Part shown: positions 33,879-44,422 of the stretch, piece after piece | Layout of the letters: each line of letters starts with the position of its first letter | Numbering within the stretch: position 1 is the first letter of the stretch | Assembly: GCF_003171515.1 (NCBI RefSeq) | Contig: NC_089399.1 | Span: 806,001 to 870,000, forward strand | Source of the DNA: Pyrenophora tritici-repentis | Taxonomy: Eukaryota; Ascomycota; Dothideomycetes; Pleosporales; Pleosporaceae | DNA length: 64,000 nt | Direction: 5' to 3' | Translations under genes and position numbers: made by a program | The notes under the pieces: generated by a model | The model's input: only the letters and a program-made list of their open reading frames with translations | Told to the model about the DNA's origin: nothing | The model's database searches: none

Positions 33879-34788
33879 ATGTCGTCTACCCACGGACTCC
33901 CAGAGTTCAGCTTGAAGGGAAAGGTCGTGTTGGTATCGGGCGCTGCTCGTGGTCTCGGTCTTACACAAGCCGAAGCATTGCTGGAAGCTGGCGCACGAGG
34001 TATGCATCTCGATATATCCAATACTTGAAGCCTTCTGTCAACTAACATTATTCTTCAGTGTACGCGCTTGACAGACTCGCCGAACCTTCTGCAGACTTTG
34101 CGCCCATTGCCGAGAAAGCAAAGAAGGAACTCGGGACTTACCTGGAATACCGCCAAATCGACGTACGAGATGTGAAGAAGCTGCATGAGATCGTCGAAGA
34201 AATTGCCAGTAAAGAAGGAAGGCTGGATGGTCTGATCGCGGCTGCCGGAATCCAACAGGAGACGACTGCCTTGGAATACACTGCTGAGGATGCCAACCGC
34301 ATGTTCGAGGTCAACATTACTGGGGTCATGATGACTGCGCAGGCGGCTGCTAAGCAGATGATCAAGTTTGGCAATGGCGGGAGTATCGTGCTCATTGCGA
34401 GCATGTCTGGCAGCGTTGCAAACAGGGTACGACAAACGAAACACCTGGTTTGTTCCTTTACTGACAATGGCGACAGGGTCTCATTTGCTCGGCATACAAC
34501 GCATCAAAGGCAGGCGTCATACAACTTGCTCGCAACCTGGCGTCCGAATGGGGCGAATACAACATCCGTGTCAACACAATCTCGCCAGGCTACATTGTGA
34601 CGGCCATGGTGGAGGAGCTTTTCATCAAGTACCCCGAGCGAAGAGATACATGGCCTACGCAAAACATGTTGGGTCGGCTTTCAAAGCCATCGGAATACCG
34701 TGGTGCAGCAGTGTTTCTGCTCAGCGACGCGAGCTCTTTCATGACGGGGTCAGATTTGAGAATGGACGGCGGCCACGCGGCATGGTAG
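33879..34788 (+). CDS. Short-chain dehydrogenase/reductase (polyol type)
   Basis: A classical SDR of 266 residues in three exons: 33879-33999, 34059-34426 and 34477-34788 (introns 59 and 50 nt). The Rossmann cofactor motif SGAARGLG is at residues 20-27, the structural NAG-like motif reads AAAGIQ, and the catalytic set is Ser157 (SMSGS), Tyr170 and Lys174 (YNASK). The ending SSFMTGSDLRMDGGH is typical. The SMSG block and the segment starting EWGEYNIRVNTISPGY resemble fungal sorbose reductase, mannitol and arabinitol dehydrogenases, so NAD(P)-linked polyol/ketose interconversion is likely; the exact substrate and cofactor cannot be read with certainty. Cytosolic: no targeting signal. A TATA box lies 85 bp upstream. 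Confidence 0.92.
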
Positions 34789-35127
34789 TAGGATAGCTCT
34801 GTATGCAAAGCACAATATCAAAGTTGAGTCTGCTGTTTGATGAAGGTGGGTTTGCCGTCCAATGCGAGGCTTCGGAAGTCGGTGGGCGGCCGTTTGGCTG
34901 AGTCAGCCACACATATGTGTTGAAGCTCGAGGCGCGGGCAAGAGAGTCCCTCAACGCCGGCCATTGCGTGTTTGATCCCCCTTGCCGAGCCATGAAGATT
35001 GCCAACGGGTAAATATGTTGTCGCTGGTAGGAATGACCGGCCATGTTTCACTCAACGCCTATTCATATTCGATAACAGCCAACAGTCGCTCGTTCGACAC
35101 AACCGGCGCAATTGCTAGGCTTCTACC
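34789..35127. other. Short intergenic stretch
   Basis: The 3' flank of the SDR gene and promoter of the ZZ/EF-hand gene; nothing else recognised. Confidence 0.5.
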
Positions 35128-38100
35128 ATGACAGCATCTACCCCCTCATCCATATCTCGCTATCGACCCGCTGTGCTCTTTCTCACCGGCATCTCGGCTG
35201 GCTATGGAATATACCTCATCTACAACTTCATCCACACCCCGGCACCGAGCGATGGTCTCCACCTGCAGCGTCGTAATGCGATCCGCCGACGTCGTCCACG
35301 AGATGCACCACAAACTCCCGCCCTTCCACTGAGTGAGGGACACGTCTATGCGCTAGGCGTCTACGACTTCATGGGCGTTCGACTAACGCTAGATGCCAAT
35401 AACTTGATCCAGCCGCATGAGCTGCGTGATCTCATTGTCCACTCCCAAGCAAACACCAGTCCTGACACCATAAGGATTGCCATTGCAAATTTTTACGATG
35501 AGTTCTTCAATCGCTTACTAGTCGCCTTATATCCAGATCAACCTCTATCCTCATCAGATATAGCCTCTATCCAAGATTGGCTCAACCACCGTTACCCGCA
35601 CCACACAGCCATCGGTAATACCAGCACACTGGGTCGCGCAGTTCAGAGGCATGCAGAGTCATTTCCTCTCCGCGATGCGCCGGCCCACGATGATGCAGAG
35701 AGTATCGCGCCTACAGAGTTATCTGTGGGAAGCGAAGAGGACCCAGAGGACGGCGCCATCGACCCAGAAGGACAAACCCTCCAGCGCACCTTGTATCACA
35801 TAGCCGAGGATCGAGCGAGACTAGAGGGTGTAGTACATCGCGGTATCACATGCAATGGCTGCGACGAGAAGCCTATTCGGGGAACCAGATGGCATTGCGC
35901 AAACTGCCCAGACTTCGACCTCTGTTCAAACTGCGAAGCAACCAACTCGCACCCCAAGACCCATATCTTCTACAAAATCCGCGTACCCGCACCATTTCTT
36001 TCATTAGAGAAACAAGAGCCTTTGTACCCGGGAAAGCCCCATATGATGTGTCATTCGATTCACTCGCCGCTCAAGCGACGCCTCGTAGCAGAGACCAAGA
36101 TGGAGGCAGAAGAAATCGAGGCTCTCTGGGATCAATTTACCTGTCTAGCGGGTACCGAGTGGACGAGCGACCCATCCAATATTGGATGGGCTATCGATCG
36201 ACGCGAGTTCAATCATGCATTCGTCCCTCGTTACAAGGCACTTGTGTCTGCTCCGAACCTCGTCTACGATCGCATCTTCGCATATTACGACACAGACAAG
36301 AACGGACTCATCGGCTTCGATGAGTGGGTCAAAGGGCTAGACGGCATGCACACAACTGACATAGATGTCAAGGCGAGGATTGTCTTCAACGGATATGATA
36401 TCGACGGAGATGGCTATATATCTCGCAAGGATATACTGCGCATTTTCCGAGCTTTCTTTGCCATTGAGAAGGAAGCCACCCACAACCACATCCGAGAGCT
36501 TTCCGACGATCTGACCGTGCGGAACGCGTTGGACACCATACAGTCTAGTCAGCCGCTTGGTTCTGCGTTCCCGCCACGCAGTATGAATGGCTCAAACGCC
36601 CCCAATGCTCGCTTACAAGAGAAGCAAGAGAATGCCGATACGCCGAATTCACCGTTACTCGAGAATCACACCGACGTCGCAGAGCGAGATGAGATCCTGC
36701 GAGCGTTCGACAGCCACTACATCACCCCCGGGCACCCGTGGGATGGATCTGAAACAGATATTGTGAGTGCGAGATGGGCGCGCAGACAATACTACATCGA
36801 TGAAGAAGAAGGCCTGGCTCGGCCAAACGAAGTAGAAATGTCTCATCTGGACAATCAGGAAGCCAACGACGAGGTGGATCAAGCCCCAGCCCAAGTCCTG
36901 AACGATGAACAACGTAGATATAGGGATTCGCGGTCATCGTCAAGGGTCCGCTTCCAGGACGATATCGAGATAGAAACGCGATCCAACGCTTCATCGTCTA
37001 GACCCGTCGGTGAACGATGGGGTGGCTATGACATACCTGAACCTGAGCAAAACTTGAGTAACGAAGTACTATATCAAATCACTCAGCAAGGCTTCAATGA
37101 AATGCTCGACCCGCTCTTTCTCGAAAAGGAAGACATGGCCATGGATGCACATGAAACACGCAGCAAGCGTAGAGAAATGGCGACCGCTATCGAAAGCACG
37201 ACTAACGACCTCTTCACGAAAAGTAAGGCTGATGTTGAAGCTATTGCCAAGGTTGGCATCTTTCGGTTCTCCAAGTGTCTTGTACGCAAGTTCATTGACA
37301 CGATCAACCAAAGACAGTCGAGCATCAAACAACTCTTTCAAAATCCCGCCAATAGTAACCCTCTCACGGAAAAAGACGCACATGCGGCAATAGAAGGAAT
37401 CTATGACTCACTGGAAGCAAGGGTCATTAGGTCGATTGGTGTGTCTAAAACACCAAATCTCGACAACACGATGTTGTGGAATACGTTGCTATGCAGACGT
37501 CAACTCCGAGAAGAAACGGTTGATGCTGTCATTCAGTGCGCACTTAAAAAGGGATGGCTAGCTTATCCCTCCACGAATGGAAGTACAGCTGGCCTTTACA
37601 AAGATCCTACGATGCCTCAGTATCGGCCAAACTCACTTGCCCACCCAAACTCTCGGCCTACCACGCCTGACTCTCCAGAAATACATTCGGCTTCTGGGAG
37701 TGATGACTTCTCACTGGGAACACACGAAGGACCAACTATGTACTCACAACTTTTTGTATCTGCATACGCAAGTAATTATCAGTTTCGGGAAGAGCTGGAG
37801 ATAGCTTCCATGGAATCTGAAACACGGGAGCCACGTACATCGACGCCACCTGTAGTAGTTGCAGAGCCTGATCAGCCTTCCCAACCAGACCAGGAAGCAA
37901 ATAAGGACTTGCTCACCATCAATTGGCGAAACTATACCGACGCGCCTGAGATGTACGATTTCTTCACTACAGACTCGGATGAGAAGTTCATCAGGTGCAT
38001 GAGTACAACTAACTGTTATTCTGAGCATGACAATAGTGAGACGGGACACCTTAAGTCATTGCACCGCTCCGTTCGCAACCTAGCCATGAATCCCAGTTCG

Positions 38101-38259
38101 TCTTTGCATCTCATAATGCTGGCCAGTCTCGAAGTTGTGGAGCAAGAAATTACCCAACGAAAGGGAAGTGGTTTGATCAGCTTCGATGAGTTTCTGAAGC
38201 ACATGCGGGAGGGCAGATTGCGATTCTTGGAAGCATGGATGGATTGGGTCAGCATGTGA
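35128..38259 (+). CDS. Membrane-anchored ZZ-finger/EF-hand protein
   Basis: A 1043-residue single-exon protein. A hydrophobic segment at about residues 15-35 (PAVLFLTGISAGYGIYLIYN) followed by basic residues suggests an N-terminal membrane anchor. A ZZ zinc finger covers about residues 240-285 (CNGCDEKPIRGTRWHCANC, then DFDLCSNCEATNSH). Two canonical EF-hand loops follow: YDTDKNGLIGFDE near 386 and YDIDGDGYISRKD near 424, both with full acidic ligand sets, so calcium binding is likely. A third EF-like segment (GSGLISFDEF) lies near the C-terminus. The middle is acidic and polar with scattered helices. The architecture anchor-ZZ-EF pair occurs in ascomycete proteins without an assigned role. 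ZZ fingers usually bind proteins. A calcium-responsive scaffold at a membrane is an inference. Confidence 0.88.
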   Translation: MTASTPSSISRYRPAVLFLTGISAGYGIYLIYNFIHTPAPSDGLHLQRRNAIRRRRPRDAPQTPALPLSEGHVYALGVYDFMGVRLTLDANNLIQPHELRDLIVHSQANTSPDTIRIAIANFYDEFFNRLLVALYPDQPLSSSDIASIQDWLNHRYPHHTAIGNTSTLGRAVQRHAESFPLRDAPAHDDAESIAPTELSVGSEEDPEDGAIDPEGQTLQRTLYHIAEDRARLEGVVHRGITCNGCDEKPIRGTRWHCANCPDFDLCSNCEATNSHPKTHIFYKIRVPAPFLSLEKQEPLYPGKPHMMCHSIHSPLKRRLVAETKMEAEEIEALWDQFTCLAGTEWTSDPSNIGWAIDRREFNHAFVPRYKALVSAPNLVYDRIFAYYDTDKNGLIGFDEWVKGLDGMHTTDIDVKARIVFNGYDIDGDGYISRKDILRIFRAFFAIEKEATHNHIRELSDDLTVRNALDTIQSSQPLGSAFPPRSMNGSNAPNARLQEKQENADTPNSPLLENHTDVAERDEILRAFDSHYITPGHPWDGSETDIVSARWARRQYYIDEEEGLARPNEVEMSHLDNQEANDEVDQAPAQVLNDEQRRYRDSRSSSRVRFQDDIEIETRSNASSSRPVGERWGGYDIPEPEQNLSNEVLYQITQQGFNEMLDPLFLEKEDMAMDAHETRSKRREMATAIESTTNDLFTKSKADVEAIAKVGIFRFSKCLVRKFIDTINQRQSSIKQLFQNPANSNPLTEKDAHAAIEGIYDSLEARVIRSIGVSKTPNLDNTMLWNTLLCRRQLREETVDAVIQCALKKGWLAYPSTNGSTAGLYKDPTMPQYRPNSLAHPNSRPTTPDSPEIHSASGSDDFSLGTHEGPTMYSQLFVSAYASNYQFREELEIASMESETREPRTSTPPVVVAEPDQPSQPDQEANKDLLTINWRNYTDAPEMYDFFTTDSDEKFIRCMSTTNCYSEHDNSETGHLKSLHRSVRNLAMNPSSSLHLIMLASLEVVEQEITQRKGSGLISFDEFLKHMREGRLRFLEAWMDWVSM

Positions 38260-38794
38260 GTAGCAGCTGGCTTCTCAGGCCACACATTCTCTAGGCATCT
38301 CCATTTCGATGAGTATGAGCGGAGGTGGCGATTGTCTGGTCGAGCTTACGTTCGGGATGGAGCCAAATACGCTGTGTTTTGATGTATGATTATTGTTGGG
38401 CATGCTTTAGGCAGGAGCATTAGCAGCCCTTTGGTTGTTCGAATAGGAGTAGTTTTATGAAGGACTACGAATATATGATATTCACAAGCCGGGTTTTCTA
38501 CCTTGATGACTTACAGGCAACTTGTTGTGATGACTGACCGTTCGCGATGCTGACATGATAAAAAAAACCTCTACAAATATGGCGTAGTGCCCGCCGAAAT
38601 CCCTCATCCAGGAAAGCCCTTGCGGTCCGAGACTACGGTTGTTGGGAGCAGCAAGTACGCGGGAAGGAATGAGCGGGGCGCTTAGGGAAGGGAGATCCAG
38701 GGTACAATACGACGCAGGGACCCGTGTTGATCACAATGGTGCAATGATTTTCAGGGTCTTGTTCCTACATGTGGATGTGGATATGAACACGGAT

Positions 38795-38814
38795 ATGGTA
38801 TGGTATGGTATGGT
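38795..38814 (+). repeat. (ATGGT)4 microsatellite
   Basis: Four perfect ATGGT units in non-coding sequence. Confidence 0.85.
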
Positions 38815-39205
38815 ATTGGTCGTTGACGTATCATGGGTATCTATGGGGGTGTGTTCTATCTTCATTGCATGTAGTGTGATGGCGACTCATTCCTCTTCCC
38901 AACGCGTGAGAACGTTATGCGAACCTGAGAGAGGCGTGAAGTCGGTGCTTGGAGAAAGGAGTGCGATCTTGCACATTTTCTATAGCTTGCAGACTTCATG
39001 CCTCTTACAGGTGCTGCGTAAAGCATTACGAAGGGGGATGTGTTGCTTTCGCACTTCCATAACTGGCCGCTTTGTGGGCGTGGAGTCGCGCTCCTGTGTC
39101 TGTGATCCACGTTGTTCCAAGGATTTCTTGGACCACAGACATTGTTCTTCCTTCCTTTTTTCCGTATAAGGCGTGCCCGTTGGCTTCTGGCTTTGCCTGT
39201 ATTAT

Positions 39206-39232
39206 TGTATCGAATGTATCGAATGTATCGAG
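39206..39232 (+). repeat. Three 9-bp tandem repeats
   Basis: TGTATCGAA twice followed by TGTATCGAG, in the 3' flank of the receptor gene. Confidence 0.85.
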
Positions 39233-39309
39233 GAACCCTCGGCAGGGCATATGTACAGCCGAATTATATCGTGGGGCGGAAATACATCTGTTTCGTCCAC
39301 GAGTCCCCT

Positions 39310-40668
39310 TCATCGTTCAGTGTTTGGGGGATTACCCCATTCCTTCAGGCTCAAGTTCAAGCTTTCACTCGATTCTGAGCTCCATCGTGCTGTTGGTGTT
39401 CGAGGACGTTGTTTCCGTGCCTCGGCTTCCATTGCTTCATAGTCTTCTGGTTGGGCCGGTTCGCTGGTGATGTGCATGGTAGTGACAAGCTTAATGTCTG
39501 TGCTGCCGGAGCCGAATAATTCGTCGCAGCTATTGCTGCTGGATGGTAGGGTGACCCTGCTTCTGGCTCGTCTGGCTCGCGCAGGTGGGTGCATGGCTTC
39601 GATTGTGCATTCGCCGCCGAAGCGTTTAGGTTTTGAGATCCAGAATGCGGCGAATGTGTCCATACCGTCACCATCGGCAGGTGGCTCGTCACTGAAGATC
39701 ATGATGCGTCGGGTGCAGGTGTATAGTAGGACGTCACTATGAAAGTCGTTAGTATATGCTGGGTATGCCTGTTACAAGATACGTACAGCCAGCCGTTCGA
39801 GACCATGATTGCGCCACAGAGACAAAGGCGTTTCAGCGACGGAGGGTGACCGGACATGGACGCCATACGGGCGGAAGCGAGCGGAATGGTGCATATCACG
39901 TATACAAGTGGGTACACGACCATGAGGTTGGCGATTGAGCGCACTCGTTTTGACTCTTCGACCGTATAGTAGCCCGAGCGAATACGGAAGGTCAGAATGG
40001 TATAAATCAGGGCGTAATTGATGACAGTGGTGAATTCGCTGCGACTTCACGTTAGACATATACATGCTAATGGATGGAGAGACTTACAAGATGAAAATCC
40101 AGACGTAATGAGTCCACAGTCGAAGATCTCCTAGGTCATGTTGAATCCAGCACCACACACCAGATCGTACATAAACACCCTTTCCGTGCATACCAACGGC
40201 AATTGAAGATATGCCGAGGATAAAGATCCAGATCAAGCCGATGGACAGGTAGAAGTATCGCGGTTTCATTCTGTAATCCAGGACGACAGATGCAAAAGTA
40301 TGCAGTCCGATGACGAAGCACCAAACCCCACTCCCCAAATCACCTGTCGAAACCAACCAGCCCTGTGCAAAGCATATCGGGTTCGAAACTTGGACGGATC
40401 CCAGCCGCAGCCATTCCACGTTCAAAAGAAAAGCGAGGGCTTGCTGGATGTCGGCCCAAAGAAGGTTAAAGATTAGGATGACGAATTGGTTACTTCGTTT
40501 CGATCGCAACTGCCAAGAGACGAGTTTGTATGTGAGAACGACGAGTAGTGATACTGTAGCGAAGAAGCTGAAGAAGCCAAGGGCGACGACTGCACACAGC
40601 CACGGTTGAACGTTATCCGGTAGTATGGCAGAGCGCGAGTCGGTGTCCAGTGATTCCAGAGGGGCCAT
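39310..40668 (-). CDS. Seven-helix G-protein-coupled receptor, Git3/cAMP-receptor-like
   Basis: A 419-residue integral membrane protein in three exons: 40668-40088, 40038-39787 and 39736-39310 (introns 49 and 50 nt). Hydrophobic helices are visible at the start (LCAVVALGFFSFFATVSLLV), then NQFVILIFNLLWADIQQALA, FVIGLHTFASVV, YLSIGLIWIFILGISSIAVG, WIFIFEFTTVINYALIYTIL and, after the third loop (TVEESKRVRSIA), the last pair (LMVVYPLVYVICTIPLASAR, and LCLCGAIMVSNGWLDVLLYT). The short intracellular loops are basic. A soluble tail of about 120 residues ends the protein. The layout matches fungal receptors of the Git3 (carbon-sensing) or cAMP-receptor-like class; I cannot separate the two, and no ligand can be inferred. 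Confidence 0.88.
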
Positions 40669-42087
40669 TGCGAATTGTAGGTATAACGATAGTAGAATTG
40701 ATATGGTGTATATACATTACATGGCAGAAGCAAGTGTTGTCGGGCTTTCCGGCGCTACCATGTTGAGCTGAAGGGTCGCAGTAAGTGGTAGGCCAGGTAA
40801 AAAGAAGTGAATAGCGTGCAGAGAACAATGGCGGCGCTGGGCGTGGGGACACACAGAAGATCTGAGGGTACTACCAGGGGCTTAGGACAATGATGTATGA
40901 CTGCCTGAATTGCGGGCCCAGCACGTTCGGTGCTGTTCGCACCACGCCATGCGCTCTGTGATGTAGGGACCCACTGCAGTTGGAGGGTTCGATGACCCTG
41001 GTCCCCGTCCGATTGCAGATTGCGGACGCACTAAGCGGATAGCGCCAGCGCTGCTCGTGGCCTCCATGCCCCTAGCCGCCGTGAAGAACGTTGCTAGCGG
41101 GTCCAGTTACAGCGGTGTCTACGCGCAACTTGGTATAACCAGCGCGGGGAATTTTCCTTAGTCAAACTTTGCATGCCACCACATCAAACAGACTACCCTC
41201 TCAACAACATTCCTACTTCTTCTCCTCAAGCCCGTGGCTGCTGCAATGTCATCCACGCCGAAATCTGCACCGGAGCCACCATCAGGACAACTCAGTGCGG
41301 AAAGAGGGGACAAAGCGTCATCTGACAGGTAGTACGATCATCGTACGTATCACGCATGCGGCCTGCACAAAGACCACCCCGCGGCACGCCCGGCATCGCA
41401 CTTCTCATGCCATATGAGAGGGTAGGTGGCTTTGTCTGGCCCACGAGGAGGGGGCCTTCTTCCACGGTTCTTCCGGTTAAAGACGTGGCCCGAACGCAGA
41501 CTGACTTTTGTCCGCGCCCGCTTCCGGGACCTTCTGCAGTCACGGCCGGGTGAATGCAAGACTTGCATTGGGCAGGCTGACGTATCGCAACCGTCTTGTA
41601 CTGTGTCACAGCTACATAAGTACGCTGATAGCAACATGGCATTCGGGCCTCTCGGTGTGCGGCGACTTCTCGGTCTCGCTCACACGAAGCTGATAAGTAC
41701 CAACTGATCGGCACTAGCGCCAGCTGCGCACGACCTTCCAATGGAACATTCTCCTAACCAGGTTCCTCCAAACCTCCGCTACCAAGGAAGGAGTCAATCA
41801 ATCTCGTTAGGAGAATAGTCTGAATAATCTACTGCCCAATCTCGCCCAGGCTTAAGCTTAAGGCTATCCCCACCGCAGCAACCACCTCGTAGCTCGCCTT
41901 ATCCGAATGAAGCTGGTTTGCCGACCAACTCCGTGCGTTGCTGCATGCGCAAGTCATGGTGGACCCCCGTTGGACGAATCGCATGTGCCATTGACGATAG
42001 GCAGTGCGGGCAGAAACACGGCCGCAGCATGGGACATGGCCCATTCCCGGGTGCGAGGTTGTATAGGAAACCACGCGACCGAATCTA

Positions 42088-42219
42088 AAAAGTAATGTCT
42101 AGGGTCTGACTAGATAGCGGTTGTCCAAAGTCAATGTCAGCCCTCGGAGACTTTCTTCTTTGATTAAGCTGACCCCCGATCCGGCTCGGACCCTTCGGTC
42201 CTGGGACCACATTACTTTT
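42088..42219. mobile_element. Possible MITE-like element with 11-bp inverted ends
   Basis: AAAAGTAATGT (42088-42098) and its exact reverse complement ACATTACTTTT (42209-42219) bound a 132-bp segment with no coding content. The ends are bordered by T/A bases that could be a TA duplication. The inverted match alone is short, so this is tentative. Confidence 0.25.
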
Positions 42220-43555
42220 ACCCCAGGAAAAGGAGTCTTAGCCGTCCCCAGAGAAGCCGCCTAAACGCTATCCTGCCAAGCGAGTGCATCATCCTGTGCC
42301 ATAACCCTCTCATCTTATGGCTCGTGTAAGTTCCCAAAGGCTGCCTTCGGCTTTGGGCGAGCCTGACGCATGTACCCAGTCTGCTTCGGCACTTCTATGA
42401 CATTTTAACCCCCGGGCCGCTGGCCATGACATTTTACCGTGATAGAAACCAAGGTTCGTCTCGGGTAGATCCACCGGCATGTGTGATCTAGGTTTGCTAC
42501 CGGTAAGCTTTATAAACCCTCATGTTGGCTGACTGGCTCGAGCCGCGGCCGTCAAACACAGAGCCTCACTGTTGTGCTGATATGCAGATCCGACGCCTCT
42601 AACTTTCCAAGAGCCCGGTTTTTCGCATCTCACGTACTGTGCTTCTAGAAGGGGGTGTGAGTTTAATGGTCGGTCGACCAGCCTTTTCTATAACCATGAC
42701 ACCTTGCTGCTGATCTTCTTGGTTGTGTGACAAGAATAGTTCCATTTTATGGTAAAAACAAACAAACAAGGGCCTTGTGTTTGAGAAGAAGGACATGTTG
42801 TTGGCTCTTGAATTACGAGCACACCATCCCATCGTAGATCCGGAAGCACACGCTACTTGAATAGCCGACGGGGAAGAAGGTATCGCGCACACCCATTCCA
42901 CACAGCATGACCACATGTGGCACTACGGCGGAACCGCCGAACGCCTCGTAACCAAAGAAACACCGGCCACCAAGCAAAGCAACGTTGACACAACAAAAAG
43001 CAAAAAGGGAAGCTACGGTTCAACTAGTACGCGCCCCACACCATGCTCCGACGAATGGAGAAGGGCACGAGGGTCGTTGGGCGCCAAGCTTCAATCTCCG
43101 TCGTCCCGGGAAGTCCACTCACTCACTTGTACTTGTCACCTGAAACAGCAATATCAACACCTCAGTCCATCCATTCCAAAACCCCCACGACGACGACAAA
43201 CCAAGGTTTTGGAGACGAGTTTTTAATCAAAATCTAATATCTGGGTTGAGTATTGTTTCATCAATGAGGGTCACGTCCAGTTCACATCCTGGTTCTACAT
43301 ATACGACGATAGACTGATGTGCGGGGACGGAAAGTTGCCTGTTTTGTCAATACCCACATGAATAGTGCTGGGTACGCCCCCTACCTGACGTGCATACCGC
43401 AATCTTGCTTTCCAACGTGTCGGGTGGATAATACGAGGGAGAAGAGCCAGGACACATTCATTCCAACCTGTCGGGTGCATATACCAGTGGTAGAGTCATT
43501 AATGAAACCAATGATCATTCGATCAACGTATGCGACATACCCAATGACTCAACTT

Positions 43556-43577
43556 TTCTCTCTCTCTCTCTCTCTCC
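43556..43577 (+). repeat. (TC)n microsatellite
   Basis: About ten TC units in non-coding sequence. Confidence 0.85.
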
Positions 43578-44422
43578 CGATTGATTGTTGCCCCGGGTTT
43601 ATAGACAAGGACTGTTGTATCATCCATGATTGATCGCTGTCACATGCCGTCTCTGTACTGGGGGATGCTTGTTTCACTTTATGGATTAACGGTTCTAGTT
43701 CGGGCCCGTGATGGAGGGCCTTACGGGAACGTGCTGGACACGGCATTGCCTCCTCTGTCTGTGATATCAATGTGGGGTTTTATTTGTATCCACAGGTTTG
43801 ATGAGTGAGTCTCCGCACATTTCAATGCTATAAGTCACTGCGACTGTAGTAAGTACGTGCCTTGTCTGATCTCCCCCGTGAACGCGTTTAGCATAGACGT
43901 TATTATGGATGGCCCACGCGTCGAGAATGAACGGTAATGTGTTGTCAAATTAATCGTCCGCATAGTACTTATAATCAAAAGACAGTCAGGCACTCAAGAC
44001 AGCAATGCGCAGAAGCAAGTGGGAGAGTATCATAAACTCAACGGTATACACTTTTAACATTTCCCCTACCCAAAAACTAGGAGCGGGGAAGAGTACCAAG
44101 TCAAGCCTCCAGGGAAAAGCGCTTCTAAACAAAACACGCATATACAATCTGCCTGCCCAAATGTCTTGTCTTGGACGAACAATCTGAAGCGCGAAACAGA
44201 AAAACGCGGACATTATAACATAGTACATGGAAACAAAGTGTGTCAATAAGAAGATTGACCTCCCTTGAATCTTTGCGCCACCGCAATGCGTGCCAAAGTA
44301 GCGAGAGCCGGTTTCCCACACAAACAAGCCTGCCAAGCAAGCCATCCCTCCCATGCGCCCTGAACGCCACGCATTAAAAGCATCCATCCGTCCCATTCAT
44401 CCATCCAATAAACCATCCTACT

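Larger units (their letters stand above)
38260..39309. other. Convergent intergenic stretch with short tandem repeats
   Basis: The 3' flanks of the ZZ/EF-hand gene and the receptor gene. Contains (ATGGT)4 at 38795-38814 and three TGTATCGA[AG] units at 39206-39232. No gene supported. Confidence 0.5.
40669..44422. other. Gene-poor stretch, 3.7 kb
   Basis: Only short overlapping open frames on both strands. It contains a possible small inverted-repeat element (42088-42219) and a (TC)n tract (43556-43577). The right end is the 3' flank of Yta7. Confidence 0.5.
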
